From NCBI GenBank assembly GCA_963931055.1, contig OZ006987.1, forward strand, positions 186,001 through 250,000: DNA of 64,000 nt, given 5' to 3'. The position numbers were made by a program, and so were the translations under genes. The notes under the pieces are model-generated. The model did no database searches. It saw nothing but the letters and a program-made list of their open reading frames with translations, and was not told where the DNA came from. Shown here piece after piece: positions 52,745 to 62,055 of the stretch. This stretch comes from Coprenecus sp949297365. Its GTDB lineage: Bacteria > Bacteroidota > Bacteroidia > Bacteroidales > UBA932. Within the stretch, counting starts at the first letter, position 1; the number at the start of each line of letters is the position of its first letter.

Positions 52745-53872
52745 ATGAATTTTACGATATCGAGTACAGAACTTCTCCACGGCCTGCTTTCCGGACTGAG
52801 AGTGATTTCCAACAAGACCACTACCCCCATACTGGACAACTTCCTGTTTGTCCTCAGGGGAAGCTCCCTGGAAGTGACCGCATCGGATTCAGAAACTACA
52901 TTGAAGACAGTCATCCCCGTTGACGAAGTCAGGGAGGAAGGAGCCGCAGCTGTCCCCGCCAAGATTCTCACAGACTCCCTGAAGGAGTTCCCGGACATGC
53001 CGATAGAGTTCAAGACACTCGAGGACAATACCACCCTGCAGATAAGCTGGGCAACAGGAGCACAGAAGATACCTTTCTTCCCCGCCGACTATTATCCCGA
53101 ACTGCCGGCCATGGACGAGACCGCAGTCTCTGTGAGGATATCCGCCGAGTCCCTTTCGGCAGGACTGGGATACACACTATACGCTACGGCAGACGAGGTG
53201 CTGAGACCCGTCATGAACGGCGTGCTTTTCGACCTGTCACCCGAGTCCACCTCTCTCGTGGCATCCGACTCCCACAAACTCGTCTGCTACACCAGGACTG
53301 ACATAAAGTCCGAGAACAAGTCCGCATTCATCCTGCCCAAGAAACCGGCGGCCATACTCAGGGGACTTCTGGCCAAGTCCGACAGCGACGTCACCGTGAC
53401 GTTTGACGGAAAGAACGCGCATTTTGAGTTCGACGGCTACGTGATGATCGGACGGCTCGTGGACGGCACATACCCGGCATACAGGACGGTGATTCCCAAG
53501 AACAACCAGAACAAGATGATCATCGGAAGGACTACCCTGCTCAATGCAGCCAAGCGCGTCTCGGTATGCTCCAACCAGGCCACTTCCAGCATGAAGCTGT
53601 CACTGTCATTCAACAGCCTGACCATATCGGCACAGGATACAGGATTCTCCATCTCCGCCCATGAGACACTGCCCTGCCAGTATGACGGAGACCCCATGGA
53701 CATAGGCTTCAAGTCCACGTTCCTCATCGAGATTCTCTCCAACCTGCCCTACGAGGAGATATGCTTTGAACTTGCCGACCCGGCCAGAGCCGCCCTGATA
53801 GTCGCAGCCGAGGACCACAATCCCGACGAGGACATCTGCTCGCTCCTGATGCCCATACGTATCCCCAACTAA
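52745..53872 (+). CDS. dnaN: DNA polymerase III beta subunit (sliding clamp)
   Basis: 375 residues from ATG 52745 (MNFTISSTELLHGLLSG); an upstream in-frame extension overlaps the promoter and is rejected. Three clamp domains are recognisable; hallmarks are LDNFLFVLRGSSLEVTASDSE, VASDSHKLVCYTR, and the C-terminal LLMPIRI (usual LMPMR/L). Holds the polymerase on DNA. Heads a plus-strand operon with the exonuclease. Confidence 0.96.
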   Translation: MNFTISSTELLHGLLSGLRVISNKTTTPILDNFLFVLRGSSLEVTASDSETTLKTVIPVDEVREEGAAAVPAKILTDSLKEFPDMPIEFKTLEDNTTLQISWATGAQKIPFFPADYYPELPAMDETAVSVRISAESLSAGLGYTLYATADEVLRPVMNGVLFDLSPESTSLVASDSHKLVCYTRTDIKSENKSAFILPKKPAAILRGLLAKSDSDVTVTFDGKNAHFEFDGYVMIGRLVDGTYPAYRTVIPKNNQNKMIIGRTTLLNAAKRVSVCSNQATSSMKLSLSFNSLTISAQDTGFSISAHETLPCQYDGDPMDIGFKSTFLIEILSNLPYEEICFELADPARAALIVAAEDHNPDEDICSLLMPIRIPN

Positions 53873-53881
53873 TTTCAGACA

Positions 53882-54652
53882 ATGAGACTCAATCTTAAAA
53901 ACCCGATTATATTCTTCGACATAGAGAGCACCGGCCTCAACGTCGCCACTGACCGTATTGTCGAGATTTCCATGGTAAAGGTGATGCCGGACGGCTCCAC
54001 CGAGGTCAAGACCCGGAGGATCAACCCCACCATACACATTTCCGAAGAATCCACCAGAATACACGGCATACACGACGAGGACGTCAAGGACTGCCCCACA
54101 TTCAACCAGATAGCGAAATCCCTGGCAAAATGGATGGAAGGCTGCGACATCGCCGGATACAACTCCAACAAGTTCGACATCCCGGTACTGTACGAGGAGT
54201 TCCTGAGAGCCGGAGTGGATTTTGATTTCCGCAAGAGAAAGCTGGTGGACGTGCAGAACATCTTCCACAAGATGGAGCAGAGGACCCTCTCGGCGGCATA
54301 CAAGTTCTACTGCCACAAGGACCTCAACAACGCCCACTCCGCAGAGGCCGACACCATGGCCACATACGAGATACTCCAGGCCCAGCTGGACAAATATCAG
54401 GACACACTGCAGAACGACATCACCTTCCTGTCCGACTTCTCATCCAAGACCAAGTTCGCCGACTATGCCGGACGCATCATCTACAACGACCAGGACGTAC
54501 CGGTGTTCAACTTCGGCAAGCACAAGGGGAAACCTGTGGAGGAAGTCCTGAAGAAGGAACCCAGCTACTACTCCTGGATGATGAACGGAGACTTTACTCT
54601 GGACACCAAGAAAGTACTTACCGAGATTAAGATCAAGTCCTCCTCACGGTGA
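53882..54652 (+). CDS. DnaQ-family 3'-5' exonuclease
   Basis: 256 residues. ExoI DIEST in IIFFDIESTGLN, ExoII in IAGYNSNKFDIPVL, and ExoIII HSAEADTMAT give the DEDDh set of metal ligands. A C-terminal segment with VFNFGKHKGKPVEEVLKKEPSYYSWM is the small domain often found at the end of Bacteroidota exonucleases. Proofreading or repair role; next to dnaN. Its stop overlaps the next gene's GTG. Confidence 0.9.
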   Translation: MRLNLKNPIIFFDIESTGLNVATDRIVEISMVKVMPDGSTEVKTRRINPTIHISEESTRIHGIHDEDVKDCPTFNQIAKSLAKWMEGCDIAGYNSNKFDIPVLYEEFLRAGVDFDFRKRKLVDVQNIFHKMEQRTLSAAYKFYCHKDLNNAHSAEADTMATYEILQAQLDKYQDTLQNDITFLSDFSSKTKFADYAGRIIYNDQDVPVFNFGKHKGKPVEEVLKKEPSYYSWMMNGDFTLDTKKVLTEIKIKSSSR

Positions 54653-55221
54653 ACATATTAGTCTCTCCATATCGGAACGGCAGTTTCTATTTCCGGTCAG
54701 ACTCTACCATGATCAGAGCTCTGACCGACTTTTATATCCCGGATTACATAGACAGCATCTCGGCTGTACCCGTTCTATGCATCAGGTCAGAGAGATCCGG
54801 CAAGTCCGTTCCTGCCAGATTCGCCGACAGATATCTCGGGCCGTTCACCTGCGGCCTGCTGATTAAAGCTGCGCTGAACAAGGATGCAGTATCGCCGGAG
54901 GACCTCATCTTCGTAGAGAACGCCCTGGACTACTCCACTGTCATACCGTATGACCTCCTGCCCGCTGACAGGCTGAGCGGATTCATCTCGGAACAGAGAC
55001 CCCTGACGATAAAGATTAACGGACATCCGGCTGTTTCCGTATCCAGTACTCCCGGGAAGGATGAACTGAGCAGAAGGTTTGCGGAGATAAGCCGTTACTG
55101 CTCCCTTAGGACGGGAGATTTCCTGGCTTTCGAACTGGCAGATGCCGTTCCTGTCCCCAAAGACAGCCGGCTCACCTGCACATTCGGTGTTGAAGGAAAT
55201 ATCAGCATCATCGTCCACTAG
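54649..55221 (+). CDS. Unknown protein in the dnaN operon, weak FAH-like end
   Basis: 190 residues, GTG start overlapping the exonuclease stop (GTGA). Two beta-rich segments; SLRTGDFLAFELADAVPVP near the C-terminus recalls the LxxGDxI turn of fumarylacetoacetate hydrolase-like proteins, but no metal-binding ExE set is visible. I cannot assign a function. The 3' end overlaps the convergent flavoprotein gene by 14 bp. Confidence 0.62.
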   Translation: MNILVSPYRNGSFYFRSDSTMIRALTDFYIPDYIDSISAVPVLCIRSERSGKSVPARFADRYLGPFTCGLLIKAALNKDAVSPEDLIFVENALDYSTVIPYDLLPADRLSGFISEQRPLTIKINGHPAVSVSSTPGKDELSRRFAEISRYCSLRTGDFLAFELADAVPVPKDSRLTCTFGVEGNISIIVH

Positions 55222-56440
55222 CCATCGCCGCATTGACTGCCGCTGCCGCCGTAGAAAACGCAATCTGAAGATTGTAGCCGCCGGTATCTCCGTCAAGGTC
55301 CATCACCTCGCCCGCGAAATAAAGTCCCGGAACCACCTTGGACTCCATGGTCTTTCGGGAGATTTCCTTAAGACTCACTCCGCCGGATGTGACTACCGCC
55401 CTACTGTAATCCACATAGCTTTTAATGGAGAACCGCCAGTGTTTGAGCCGCACCGGGAGATTGCTGACCGTCAGGGATGAATCCGAGTCCATGAACGGCT
55501 TTACCGCCTGCAGGGGCAGCAACCGCTCAAGGTACCTGGACAGTTTCATGTCCTTACGGTATTCCCTCTGGATACGGTCCCTTAGCTCTGTCTCCGGCAC
55601 GGCCGGCTTCAGGTCTATCATCACCTCCACTTTGCGGCCGGCTTCCAGCGCATGTACAGCCTTGCGGCTCACCCGGAATCCCAGAGCACCCTCCAGACCT
55701 CCCGTCGTAAATGTCAGTTCCCCGAACTCCTGCTGCACCTGCCCGCCGTCCACCTCCAGGGTCAGGGAGACGTTGCGCAGCGTCAGTCCGACAAGACTGA
55801 AATTGTAATTATATGGAATAAGCGCAGTGAGGGACGGCATCGTCTCCACTATGGTATGGCCCAACTTGGATGCGAACTTATATCCGTCGCCGGTAGAACC
55901 TGTTGAGGGATACGAAAGCCCGCCTGTGGCGACTATCACATTACGCGCATGGATGCAGTCAACCCGCATCCTGTCCTCCAGTCTCAACACGGCGACATCA
56001 AAGCCGACGGCTCCGCGGGATATGGAGATTACCTCCGACTTACAGCACAGTTCCACGTTCCCGGCCCTGCTTATGTATGACACCATGGCATTCCGCACGT
56101 CCACGCTGCGCCCCGAGATCGGAAATATCCTCATACCGCGTTCCTCCACTGTCGCCAGTCCGAGCCTGCCCAGCAAAGAGACCGTATCGGTATTGGAAAA
56201 GGCCATGAAAGACGGACGGAAGAACCCTGAATCGGGATGAATATGCTCCTTAAACTCGTCCCATCTGCGGCTGTTGGTTATATTGCACCTGCCTTTGCCG
56301 GTTATCAGCATCTTCTTGCCGCACTGATCGTTCTTCTCTATCACAGCTACCCGGCAGTCCTTTCCTACTGCCAGTACCGCAGCCATCAATCCGGCCGCGC
56401 CTCCGCCTACTATCACTATATCATATTCACAGGAAGACAT
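55208..56440 (-). CDS. HI0933-like FAD-dependent oxidoreductase (flavoprotein)
   Basis: 410 residues. FAD-binding GGGAAGLMAAVLA at residues about 12-24, GKKMLITGKGRCNITN typical of HI0933/YhiN proteins, VIVATGGLSYPSTGSTGDGY, and the C-terminal YFAGEVMDLDGDTGGYNLQ. No known substrate. It is convergent with the preceding operon. Confidence 0.92.
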   Translation of the reverse strand: MSSCEYDIVIVGGGAAGLMAAVLAVGKDCRVAVIEKNDQCGKKMLITGKGRCNITNSRRWDEFKEHIHPDSGFFRPSFMAFSNTDTVSLLGRLGLATVEERGMRIFPISGRSVDVRNAMVSYISRAGNVELCCKSEVISISRGAVGFDVAVLRLEDRMRVDCIHARNVIVATGGLSYPSTGSTGDGYKFASKLGHTIVETMPSLTALIPYNYNFSLVGLTLRNVSLTLEVDGGQVQQEFGELTFTTGGLEGALGFRVSRKAVHALEAGRKVEVMIDLKPAVPETELRDRIQREYRKDMKLSRYLERLLPLQAVKPFMDSDSSLTVSNLPVRLKHWRFSIKSYVDYSRAVVTSGGVSLKEISRKTMESKVVPGLYFAGEVMDLDGDTGGYNLQIAFSTAAAAVNAAMASGR

Positions 56441-56503
56441 ATCGCTACATGTTTATTTTACAAAATTAAGAAAGTGTTTCAATTTTTTCTAAAATTATTT
56501 TTC

Positions 56504-56511
56504 TATATTTG
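56504..56511 (+). promoter_or_regulatory. tRNA-Thr promoter -7 element
   Basis: TATATTTG, 17 bp before the mature tRNA 5' end, in a very AT-rich upstream stretch. Confidence 0.6.
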
Positions 56512-56527
56512 CAGCCGCAAATAAAAA

Positions 56528-56600
56528 GCCTCTTTAGCTCAGCTGGTAGAGCAGCTCATTCGTAATGAGCAGGTCGTGGGTTCGAGTCCCATGAGAGGCT
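56528..56600 (+). tRNA. tRNA-Thr (anticodon CGT)
   Basis: 73 nt with a full cloverleaf: acceptor GCCTCTT/GAGAGGC (one G-T pair), D-arm with AGCTCAGCTGGTAGAGC, anticodon stem CTCAT/ATGAG with loop TTCGTAA (anticodon CGT), and T-arm GTGGG TTCGAGT CCCAT. The 3' CCA is not encoded. Confidence 0.95.
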
Positions 56601-56756
56601 CTTCTGATAAAGATGTATGATAGTTGGACACCTCTGTCCAGAAAATTGACAGCACACCATTACCTTAAAAACACTCTAAATCACTGACTAATAACTAGTT
56701 ATGCATTATGGCATATTTTATGCCTCTCATACCGTCATAAACCAACATCAAGCAGC

Positions 56757-59090
56757 ATGAGATCTTTTCTCCGATTCATCTCCCGCAACAGCCTCTACAC
56801 GGTGATAGAGGTGGCGGGCATGGCCATTGCCCTGGCATTCATTATATTCATCGGAACATACGTAAATCAGGAGAGCAGTTACGACACGTTCGTCGGCGAG
56901 GATATCTACATCGGTTCGGATTCTGAGTTCTTCGGTCTCAGCGGGACCATCAAGGAATCCGTTGAGGACCGCTATCCGGACATTGAGGCCATCTGCCGGC
57001 TGATCGGCACCAAGTCCCTCAACGGACTGGATCTGAGCACTTCGATAGGCGATGAGACCCTGGAACAGAATGCCCTGTGTGTGGATTCCAACTTTCTGTC
57101 GCTTATCCCCATACCATTGGTCACCGGAGACAGAGGCAGTGCGCTTGATGCCACCGGCTCGGTCATCATCTCCCGATCCTTCGCCGACCAATGGTTCCCC
57201 GAAGGCAATGCCGTGGGCAACAGCGTGGACATCACAGCCGGCGGAGAAAAAGCCAGTCTGCTGATCACCGGCATATTCGAGGATATGGAACGGACGGTGC
57301 TGCCGGAGTGCGATATGATTTACCGCCTTGACTTATTGGAAAGATACATTCCGGATCTGACCCGCAACGGCAACGGCACGACTGTAACCCTCTACAAGAT
57401 ACGCGAAGGAGCTGACCTCAGCACCATCAGCCGGGAGATTCTGGGAATACTGAAAGAGAGCGACGCTCTCTATATGTCCGGTATCTGCACTGAATACAGC
57501 CTGGTACCTTTCAAGGAGGTGCACTACGGAAGCGGGGCCAATTACCCCTTCCCCTTCGAGAACATCGTAAACCGGGACACGCTGCGGCTCTTCACCGCCG
57601 CCGGAGTGCTGCTGCTGGTATTTGCCCTGCTCAACTACATCTCGCTGACCACCGCCCAGGTGGGATTCAGGGTCAGGGAGATGGCCACCCGCAGACTGAT
57701 AGGTTCCTCCCGCGCAGGCATCATCCTCCGCTACATCGGAGAGTCCTTGACCGTGACTGCCGTGGCCTTCATACTCGGATTTATCCTCGCAGAGGCCACC
57801 TCTCCCCTCTTCAACACCCTCATCGGCAAGACCTACAGCCCGCTCGCGTCCCTTACCTGGGGCACCGCCGCTCTATGGGCCGGAGTCATCGTACTGCTGT
57901 CAGTCATCGCCGGCATTATCCCAGCCATGATGGTGTCGCGCTACAGGCCGATAGACATAGTCAGGGGCGAGTTCTCGAGGGTGAGCAAGATGATTCTCGG
58001 AAGGATTTTCCTGGTAGTACAGAATGTCGGCGCCATCGGAGCCGTAGCCATCTCCATTGCCATGTTCCTACAGCTGCGCCACATGGTGGAGAAGCCCATG
58101 GGCTATACGAGAGACTCCCTTGTAGACGTGACTGTCTCCAATACTCAGAATCCCGACGACTTCCTCAAGGACCGGCTGAAATCCCTGCCGTGCGTGGCGG
58201 AAGTGGGATGGACACAGGGCTGCCCGGCGGGCGGGCGCAGAAGCTCGTGGGGTATGGAACTCGACGGCAACCGCTACAGCATAGTCATGTTTGACGGAGA
58301 CACCACCGCACTGCGCCTGCTGGGAGTGAGAGTCCTCAGCCAGAATGCAGAGCCTCTGCCCGGCACATTTTACTTTACCCGCAGGACTGCCGCCGCTTTA
58401 GGAGTGGACATGAATGCATCCATGTTCGAATACGACTACGGTGCCGTCTATGTCTGCGGCATCATCGACGACCTGTGGATGGGCAACGCCAACTCCACCG
58501 ACAACGACCTGCTGATATGGGCCGTACAGCCTTCGGAGCCTCAGATGCTCGGAAATATGACCTCACTGGTTGTGAAGGTCAACGGAGACCCGGATGATGC
58601 TGTCCGCACGATACAGGAATTCTACTCCGACGAGAAACCGGACCTGAGCGTCACCGTAGAGACCTACGAGAACATCTACCGCCGCACTTATACCGCCGAG
58701 GACCGCAGCCTCAGGATTACCGGCCTCTTTGCCCTGCTCACCATCGTCCTGACAGTCATGGCCATGGTCGCCATGAGCACCTACTACGCCCGACAGAGAG
58801 CCAAGAGCACAGCCGTCCGTAAGATCATGGGCTGCCCCCGCTCCGAGATATACACCCATACGCTCGCCAGCTTCCTGTCCGCCTCCCTGATTGCCGCAGT
58901 GATAGCCATTCCCCTGATTTACACTTATACAGGACGGTGGCTGCAGACCTATTCCTACCACATAGGCAACTATTGGTGGATTTACCTGCTGGCACTGCTC
59001 ATCGTGGCTGCAATCGCCGCTCTCGCCATCACCTACCGGGCCGTGCAGCTGATGAATACCAATCCTGCCACGGCCCTCCGCAAAGACTGA
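56757..59090 (+). CDS. ABC transporter permease (MacB/FtsX-type)
   Basis: 777 residues. Two repeats of an extracellular MacB-PCD-like domain and FtsX-like membrane helices: MRSFLRFISRNSLYTVIEVAGM at the start of the first, helices around 280-390, then MILGRIFLVVQNVGAIGAVA for the second unit and three C-terminal helices from about 660. Eight membrane segments in total. No ATPase gene next to it. Related Bacteroidota proteins belong to peptide or lipid efflux systems; substrate unknown. Ends at the 5' edge of a hairpin repeat. Confidence 0.88.
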   Translation: MRSFLRFISRNSLYTVIEVAGMAIALAFIIFIGTYVNQESSYDTFVGEDIYIGSDSEFFGLSGTIKESVEDRYPDIEAICRLIGTKSLNGLDLSTSIGDETLEQNALCVDSNFLSLIPIPLVTGDRGSALDATGSVIISRSFADQWFPEGNAVGNSVDITAGGEKASLLITGIFEDMERTVLPECDMIYRLDLLERYIPDLTRNGNGTTVTLYKIREGADLSTISREILGILKESDALYMSGICTEYSLVPFKEVHYGSGANYPFPFENIVNRDTLRLFTAAGVLLLVFALLNYISLTTAQVGFRVREMATRRLIGSSRAGIILRYIGESLTVTAVAFILGFILAEATSPLFNTLIGKTYSPLASLTWGTAALWAGVIVLLSVIAGIIPAMMVSRYRPIDIVRGEFSRVSKMILGRIFLVVQNVGAIGAVAISIAMFLQLRHMVEKPMGYTRDSLVDVTVSNTQNPDDFLKDRLKSLPCVAEVGWTQGCPAGGRRSSWGMELDGNRYSIVMFDGDTTALRLLGVRVLSQNAEPLPGTFYFTRRTAAALGVDMNASMFEYDYGAVYVCGIIDDLWMGNANSTDNDLLIWAVQPSEPQMLGNMTSLVVKVNGDPDDAVRTIQEFYSDEKPDLSVTVETYENIYRRTYTAEDRSLRITGLFALLTIVLTVMAMVAMSTYYARQRAKSTAVRKIMGCPRSEIYTHTLASFLSASLIAAVIAIPLIYTYTGRWLQTYSYHIGNYWWIYLLALLIVAAIAALAITYRAVQLMNTNPATALRKD

Positions 59091-59210
59091 TTTGCGCCAG
59101 AAAAGGCAAAATGTTGCGTTGTCTTCGGTATCATGGATCAGTCATTTACGCCAAGTAAACTCCTTCACCATGAACCTCGACGCCTTGCATTTTGTCATTT
59201 CTGACACAAA
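59091..59210. repeat. 120-bp imperfect inverted repeat after the permease gene (hairpin family, copy 2)
   Basis: Outer arms TTTGCGCCAGAAA...GCAAAATG and CATTTTGTCATTTCTGACACAAA pair. Tip TTTACGCCAAGTAAA. Shared with copy 1: the tip (ATTTACG..AAGTAAACTCC) and TTGCATTT in the 3' arm; the remaining arm sequence differs but still pairs within each copy. Begins directly after the stop TGA. Confidence 0.75.
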
Positions 59211-59268
59211 TAGAGTTCGGCACGATTTTTTCAATGTCATACGGCATTAGTTATTAAACAGTTTTTAA

Positions 59269-59943
59269 ATGGGTTTAGAAATTCTACTTATCCTCATCAT
59301 CGCCGTTGTCGGCATGATAGTACAGAGCAGACTGCAGAGAGTATTCGCAAAATATTCAAAAGTGATGTTCCATGGCGGCCTTACCGGCCGGGAAGTGGCG
59401 GAGAAGATGCTGCGCGACCATGGCATCCGTGATGTTCAGGTCACCAATGTACGCGGTCATCTCACAGACCACTACAATCCCGCCAACAAGACCCTGAACC
59501 TCTCCGACTCGGTATACAACAGCAACAGCGTGGCGGCAGCGGCAGTAGCGGCCCACGAATGCGGACATGCCGTACAGCACGCGGAAGGCTACGCCTTCCT
59601 GAAAATGCGCTCGGCCCTCGTGCCCATCGTGCAGTTCTCCTCGATGTTCGCCCAGATAGTGATTATCCTGGGACTGATCATGATGACGGCTTTCCCTGCC
59701 CTCTACTGGATAGGCATCGCCATGTTCTTCATGATCTTCCTCTTCAGCGCCATCACCCTGCCGGTTGAGTACAACGCCTCAGCCCGCGCCCTCGCCTGGC
59801 TGGAAAGGTCCAATACGCTTTCTCAAGTTGAGCTGGAGCAGGCAAAGACTACCCTCAGCTGGGCAGCCCGCACATATCTCGTCGCCGCCCTCAGTGCCCT
59901 GGCCTCCCTCATCTACTATCTGGGATTCCGCAGCAACGACTAG
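59269..59943 (+). CDS. YugP-like membrane zinc metallopeptidase
   Basis: 224 residues. N-terminal membrane helix (EILLILIIAVVGMIVQS), zinc motif AAHECGHAVQHAEGYAF (HExxH, residues about 88-105), then two or three further helices (VIILGLIMMTAFPALYWIGI, then LVAALSALASLIYYLG). Member of the putative neutral zinc metallopeptidase family. Substrate unknown. Confidence 0.9.
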   Translation: MGLEILLILIIAVVGMIVQSRLQRVFAKYSKVMFHGGLTGREVAEKMLRDHGIRDVQVTNVRGHLTDHYNPANKTLNLSDSVYNSNSVAAAAVAAHECGHAVQHAEGYAFLKMRSALVPIVQFSSMFAQIVIILGLIMMTAFPALYWIGIAMFFMIFLFSAITLPVEYNASARALAWLERSNTLSQVELEQAKTTLSWAARTYLVAALSALASLIYYLGFRSND

Positions 59944-59996
59944 ATTTTGCCAAAAGCGTAAAAAAAGTTTTGACCACTTTCGTAAAAACTTGATAC

Positions 59997-60026
59997 AAGG
60001 CGGCTTCGGCTGCCTTTATTTTTTGT
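59997..60026 (+). terminator. Rho-independent terminator of the zinc peptidase gene
   Basis: AAGGCGGC-TTCG-GCTGCCTT stem with a UUCG tetraloop and a T-rich tail. Confidence 0.85.
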
Positions 60027-60033
60027 AGCTTTG
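60026..60033 (+). promoter_or_regulatory. Promoter -7 element of the toxin-antitoxin pair
   Basis: TAGCTTTG (TAnnTTTG), 30 bp before the antitoxin ATG. Confidence 0.5.
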
Positions 60034-60063
60034 CTTTATGTTTAATCTTTTAATACGTGAGTT

Positions 60064-60234
60064 ATGGAAAATGTGAATGAACAAAAGAGCGAACAGACTC
60101 AGACTCCACAGACAGTACGGAGCGAACCGGACAACACCAATGCCGGAGAAAAAAGGAAGGTCAGCAGGACCTGGGAGGCCGCCATGCGGCTGAAAGGAAG
60201 CATTGAGGTGTATGACCCGAAATTTCTGCTTTAA
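60064..60234 (+). CDS. Candidate antitoxin of a VapBC-like pair (56 aa)
   Basis: 56 residues, polar N-terminal half (MENVNEQKSEQTQTPQTV...) and a C-terminal WEAAMRLKGSIEVYDPKFLL. A short, hydrophilic protein with a C-terminal hydrophobic motif, placed 1 bp before a PIN-domain gene, is the usual antitoxin arrangement in Bacteroidota. No DNA-binding domain is visible, so repression of the operon may be absent or different. Confidence 0.7.
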   Translation: MENVNEQKSEQTQTPQTVRSEPDNTNAGEKRKVSRTWEAAMRLKGSIEVYDPKFLL

Positions 60235-60235
60235 C

Positions 60236-60660
60236 ATGAGGTATCTTATTGACACAAACATTTTTGTGTTTCTTGCCCTCGATGCGGAAATGCTGAGCGG
60301 AGATACTGCGGCTATTATTCAGGAACCGGACACAGTCCTTTGCATAAGCACTCTGAATCCGTCAGAGAACTTATCACAGGCTACATGTCTAAAGGACTTG
60401 GTTCAAAGCGCTGGAAATCAGCAGAGGAAATCATCAACGCCATAAAAGACGAATTCTTCATCAACATCATTCCGGTCAAGACCGAACACCTGAGGACCTA
60501 CGCAAGACTCCGGCTCAACACACAGCAGGACCACAAGGACCCGTCAGACCACATCATCATCTCCCACGCCATCACCGAGCACCTGCCGCTGATCTCCAGC
60601 GATACCCGTTTCGGCTACTACCGCACCCAAGGCCTCGACTTCATCTACAACCAGCAGTAA
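60236..60660 (+). pseudogene. PIN-domain toxin (VapC-like), frameshifted
   Basis: The ATG at 60236 opens MRYLIDTNIFVFLALDAEM..., the PIN N-terminus with catalytic Asp in LIDTN. After CIST (about 60351) the frame leads to nonsense and a stop at 60445. The +1 frame picks up the rest: SVRELITGYMSKGLGSKRW, then DPSDHIIISHAI and LISSDTRFGYY, the C-terminal PIN motifs, ending at 60660. One missing base in 60350-60357 explains it. All acidic residues are otherwise kept, so the event looks recent, or is a sequencing error. Confidence 0.8.
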
Positions 60661-60672
60661 TCTGATCTGCAG

Positions 60673-60749
60673 ACGGCGTTACCACTGCCGTAAAACTTCT
60701 GCCGGAAGCACTGTCGGACGGGGACGGAAATACCGGATGGTTATTTTTT
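60673..60749. repeat. Dispersed repeat B, copy 1 (joined to REPIN copy 3)
   Basis: Begins ACGGCGTTACCACTGCCGT and ends GGATGGTTATTTTTT. Nearly the same sequence occurs at 62080-62153, also directly before a REPIN-like end; a short partial copy lies at 61152. Confidence 0.7.
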
Positions 60750-60908
60750 GAAGCGGTGGTGCAGGTTTTGGGAAATCGCTCCTGATTCACAGTAACTTAC
60801 AAAATACGCTGCACATTTGACCCGGTTTGAAACAGGCCAAATGTGCATCATCCTGATGTAACACGCTGATATTCTGCAGCATGCATATCGTCGTTGCACC
60901 ACCACTTC
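60750..60908. repeat. REPIN-like palindromic element, copy 3
   Basis: 159 bp. TIRs GAAGCGGTGGTGC and GCACCACCACTTC, 12 of 13 positions complementary. Central stem TGCACATTTG (60810) / CAAATGTGCA (60838). The loop differs from copies 1 and 2. Confidence 0.78.
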
Positions 60909-61300
60909 CGCCAAAAACGAGATGCCTGTACTTCTCGTTATGCGCCCATAGTTGAGGGGACATAGCCGGATATTTCACTTTCCTTTGTCCTACGCATATT
61001 TCCATGTTTCATGTTTCCACTATCTGTAATCCTGCAATCATCATAACGCACGCATATTCACTCACTTAACTTCACGATCTCATAACAGATACTGAGGTGT
61101 GTCGTTCTCCCCTCTTTTCTCCATGACGCAAAGGTAAGCAGACTTTTCCGGACGGCGTTACCACTTCCGTAAAACATTGACTGTGGCAGGACAGGCCTAT
61201 GATCAACAGTTCATTGCCTATCTTCAGACTGTTCCCGACCAATGTCTCCTCTTATGTCCATACCGGAAAAGAAAACGCTCCACGAAGAACAGCCAATATA
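60909..61300. other. Intergenic region with repeat fragments
   Basis: About 390 bp without a convincing gene. Contains the 61128-61176 direct repeat with a minus-strand promoter-like TACCTTTG. A 72-codon minus-strand frame (60787-61005) runs into REPIN copy 3 and is not credited. Confidence 0.5.
61128..61176. repeat. Direct repeat left of the Abi gene
   Basis: GCAAAGGTAAGCAGACTTTT then CCGGACGGCGTTACCACTTC; near-identical to 62056-62104. On the minus strand it carries TACCTTTG, a TAnnTTTG match. Confidence 0.7.
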
Positions 61301-61966
61301 TTATTTCTTCCAGCCAATTGCCATTCTTATATTGTCACATACCGTATTGAAACGGTCAATCTGACTAAGCCAGCCGGGAACATCCTTGTTAATCCAGCCC
61401 AGGACAGTTGTCATTTCCTGATGGATTTCCTCCACGCGGTCCAGATTCCAGCAGATGGACTCATTATGAAATACCCGGTTGCGGAAAGTACGGAATGTAT
61501 TCAACGGAGCAGAGACATTCTTCCTCTGACGGTCCTTCTTGGGCATGAACGGAAACGCCCTGCGCAAGTCTTTCCACAACAGACGTTCATATTCGCTGTT
61601 CAGCAAGGAGACCCAAAATCCAAATGTCAGTTCTGCAACAATCTTCGATGGAGTGATGCTTTCATGCCTTCCCGACATCTGTTTGCTCGCTTGTGTAATA
61701 TAGTAGTTCAGCCTTGTCAGACCGGGAGTGGTCGGGAATACAGCATACCAGTCCTCCCTGCCTGTCATGGTCTCCAGTTCCCTGCACAAAGCATTGCGCA
61801 ATGTTACCTCAAAAACCGAAAGACTTGTGTAGAACGCCTCTGTCAATTCAAGGTTACACCGGTAATGAAGTATCGCACGGGCCTCATTGTCCGGATACAG
61901 GTTGAAATATCTCTCCATTCGCTTGGTAGAGAAAACTTTTTCGAAGAAAGGTTTGTTGTATTCCAT
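61301..61966 (-). CDS. Abi-family protein (Abi_2, HEPN-type)
   Basis: 221 residues, all-helical. Start MEYNKPFFEKVFSTKRMERYF; the middle holds ALCRELETMTGREDWY and LTFGFWVSLLNSEYERLLW, both typical of Abi_2 (AbiD/AbiF) proteins. The HEPN ribonuclease motif is R-x4-H in FRNRVFHNE at about residue 170. Such proteins are abortive-infection or RNA-cutting toxins. No antitoxin gene is adjacent. Its promoter (TACCTTTG on the minus strand at 62057-62064) lies within a direct repeat that also occurs downstream of the gene. Confidence 0.85.
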   Translation of the reverse strand: MEYNKPFFEKVFSTKRMERYFNLYPDNEARAILHYRCNLELTEAFYTSLSVFEVTLRNALCRELETMTGREDWYAVFPTTPGLTRLNYYITQASKQMSGRHESITPSKIVAELTFGFWVSLLNSEYERLLWKDLRRAFPFMPKKDRQRKNVSAPLNTFRTFRNRVFHNESICWNLDRVEEIHQEMTTVLGWINKDVPGWLSQIDRFNTVCDNIRMAIGWKK

Positions 61967-62055
61967 ATTTTTTGTACTTTTGCTTCGCAGTCCCGGGCGT
62001 TCCTCTCCCAGCTTTCAGTTACTGGTGATGAATCCGGGTTTTTTTATGTCCTGCT

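Noticed and set aside
60787..61005. 72-codon minus-strand frame with a promoter-like element upstream
   Set aside because: Its 3' half is made of the REPIN-like repeat and the translation has no coding character.
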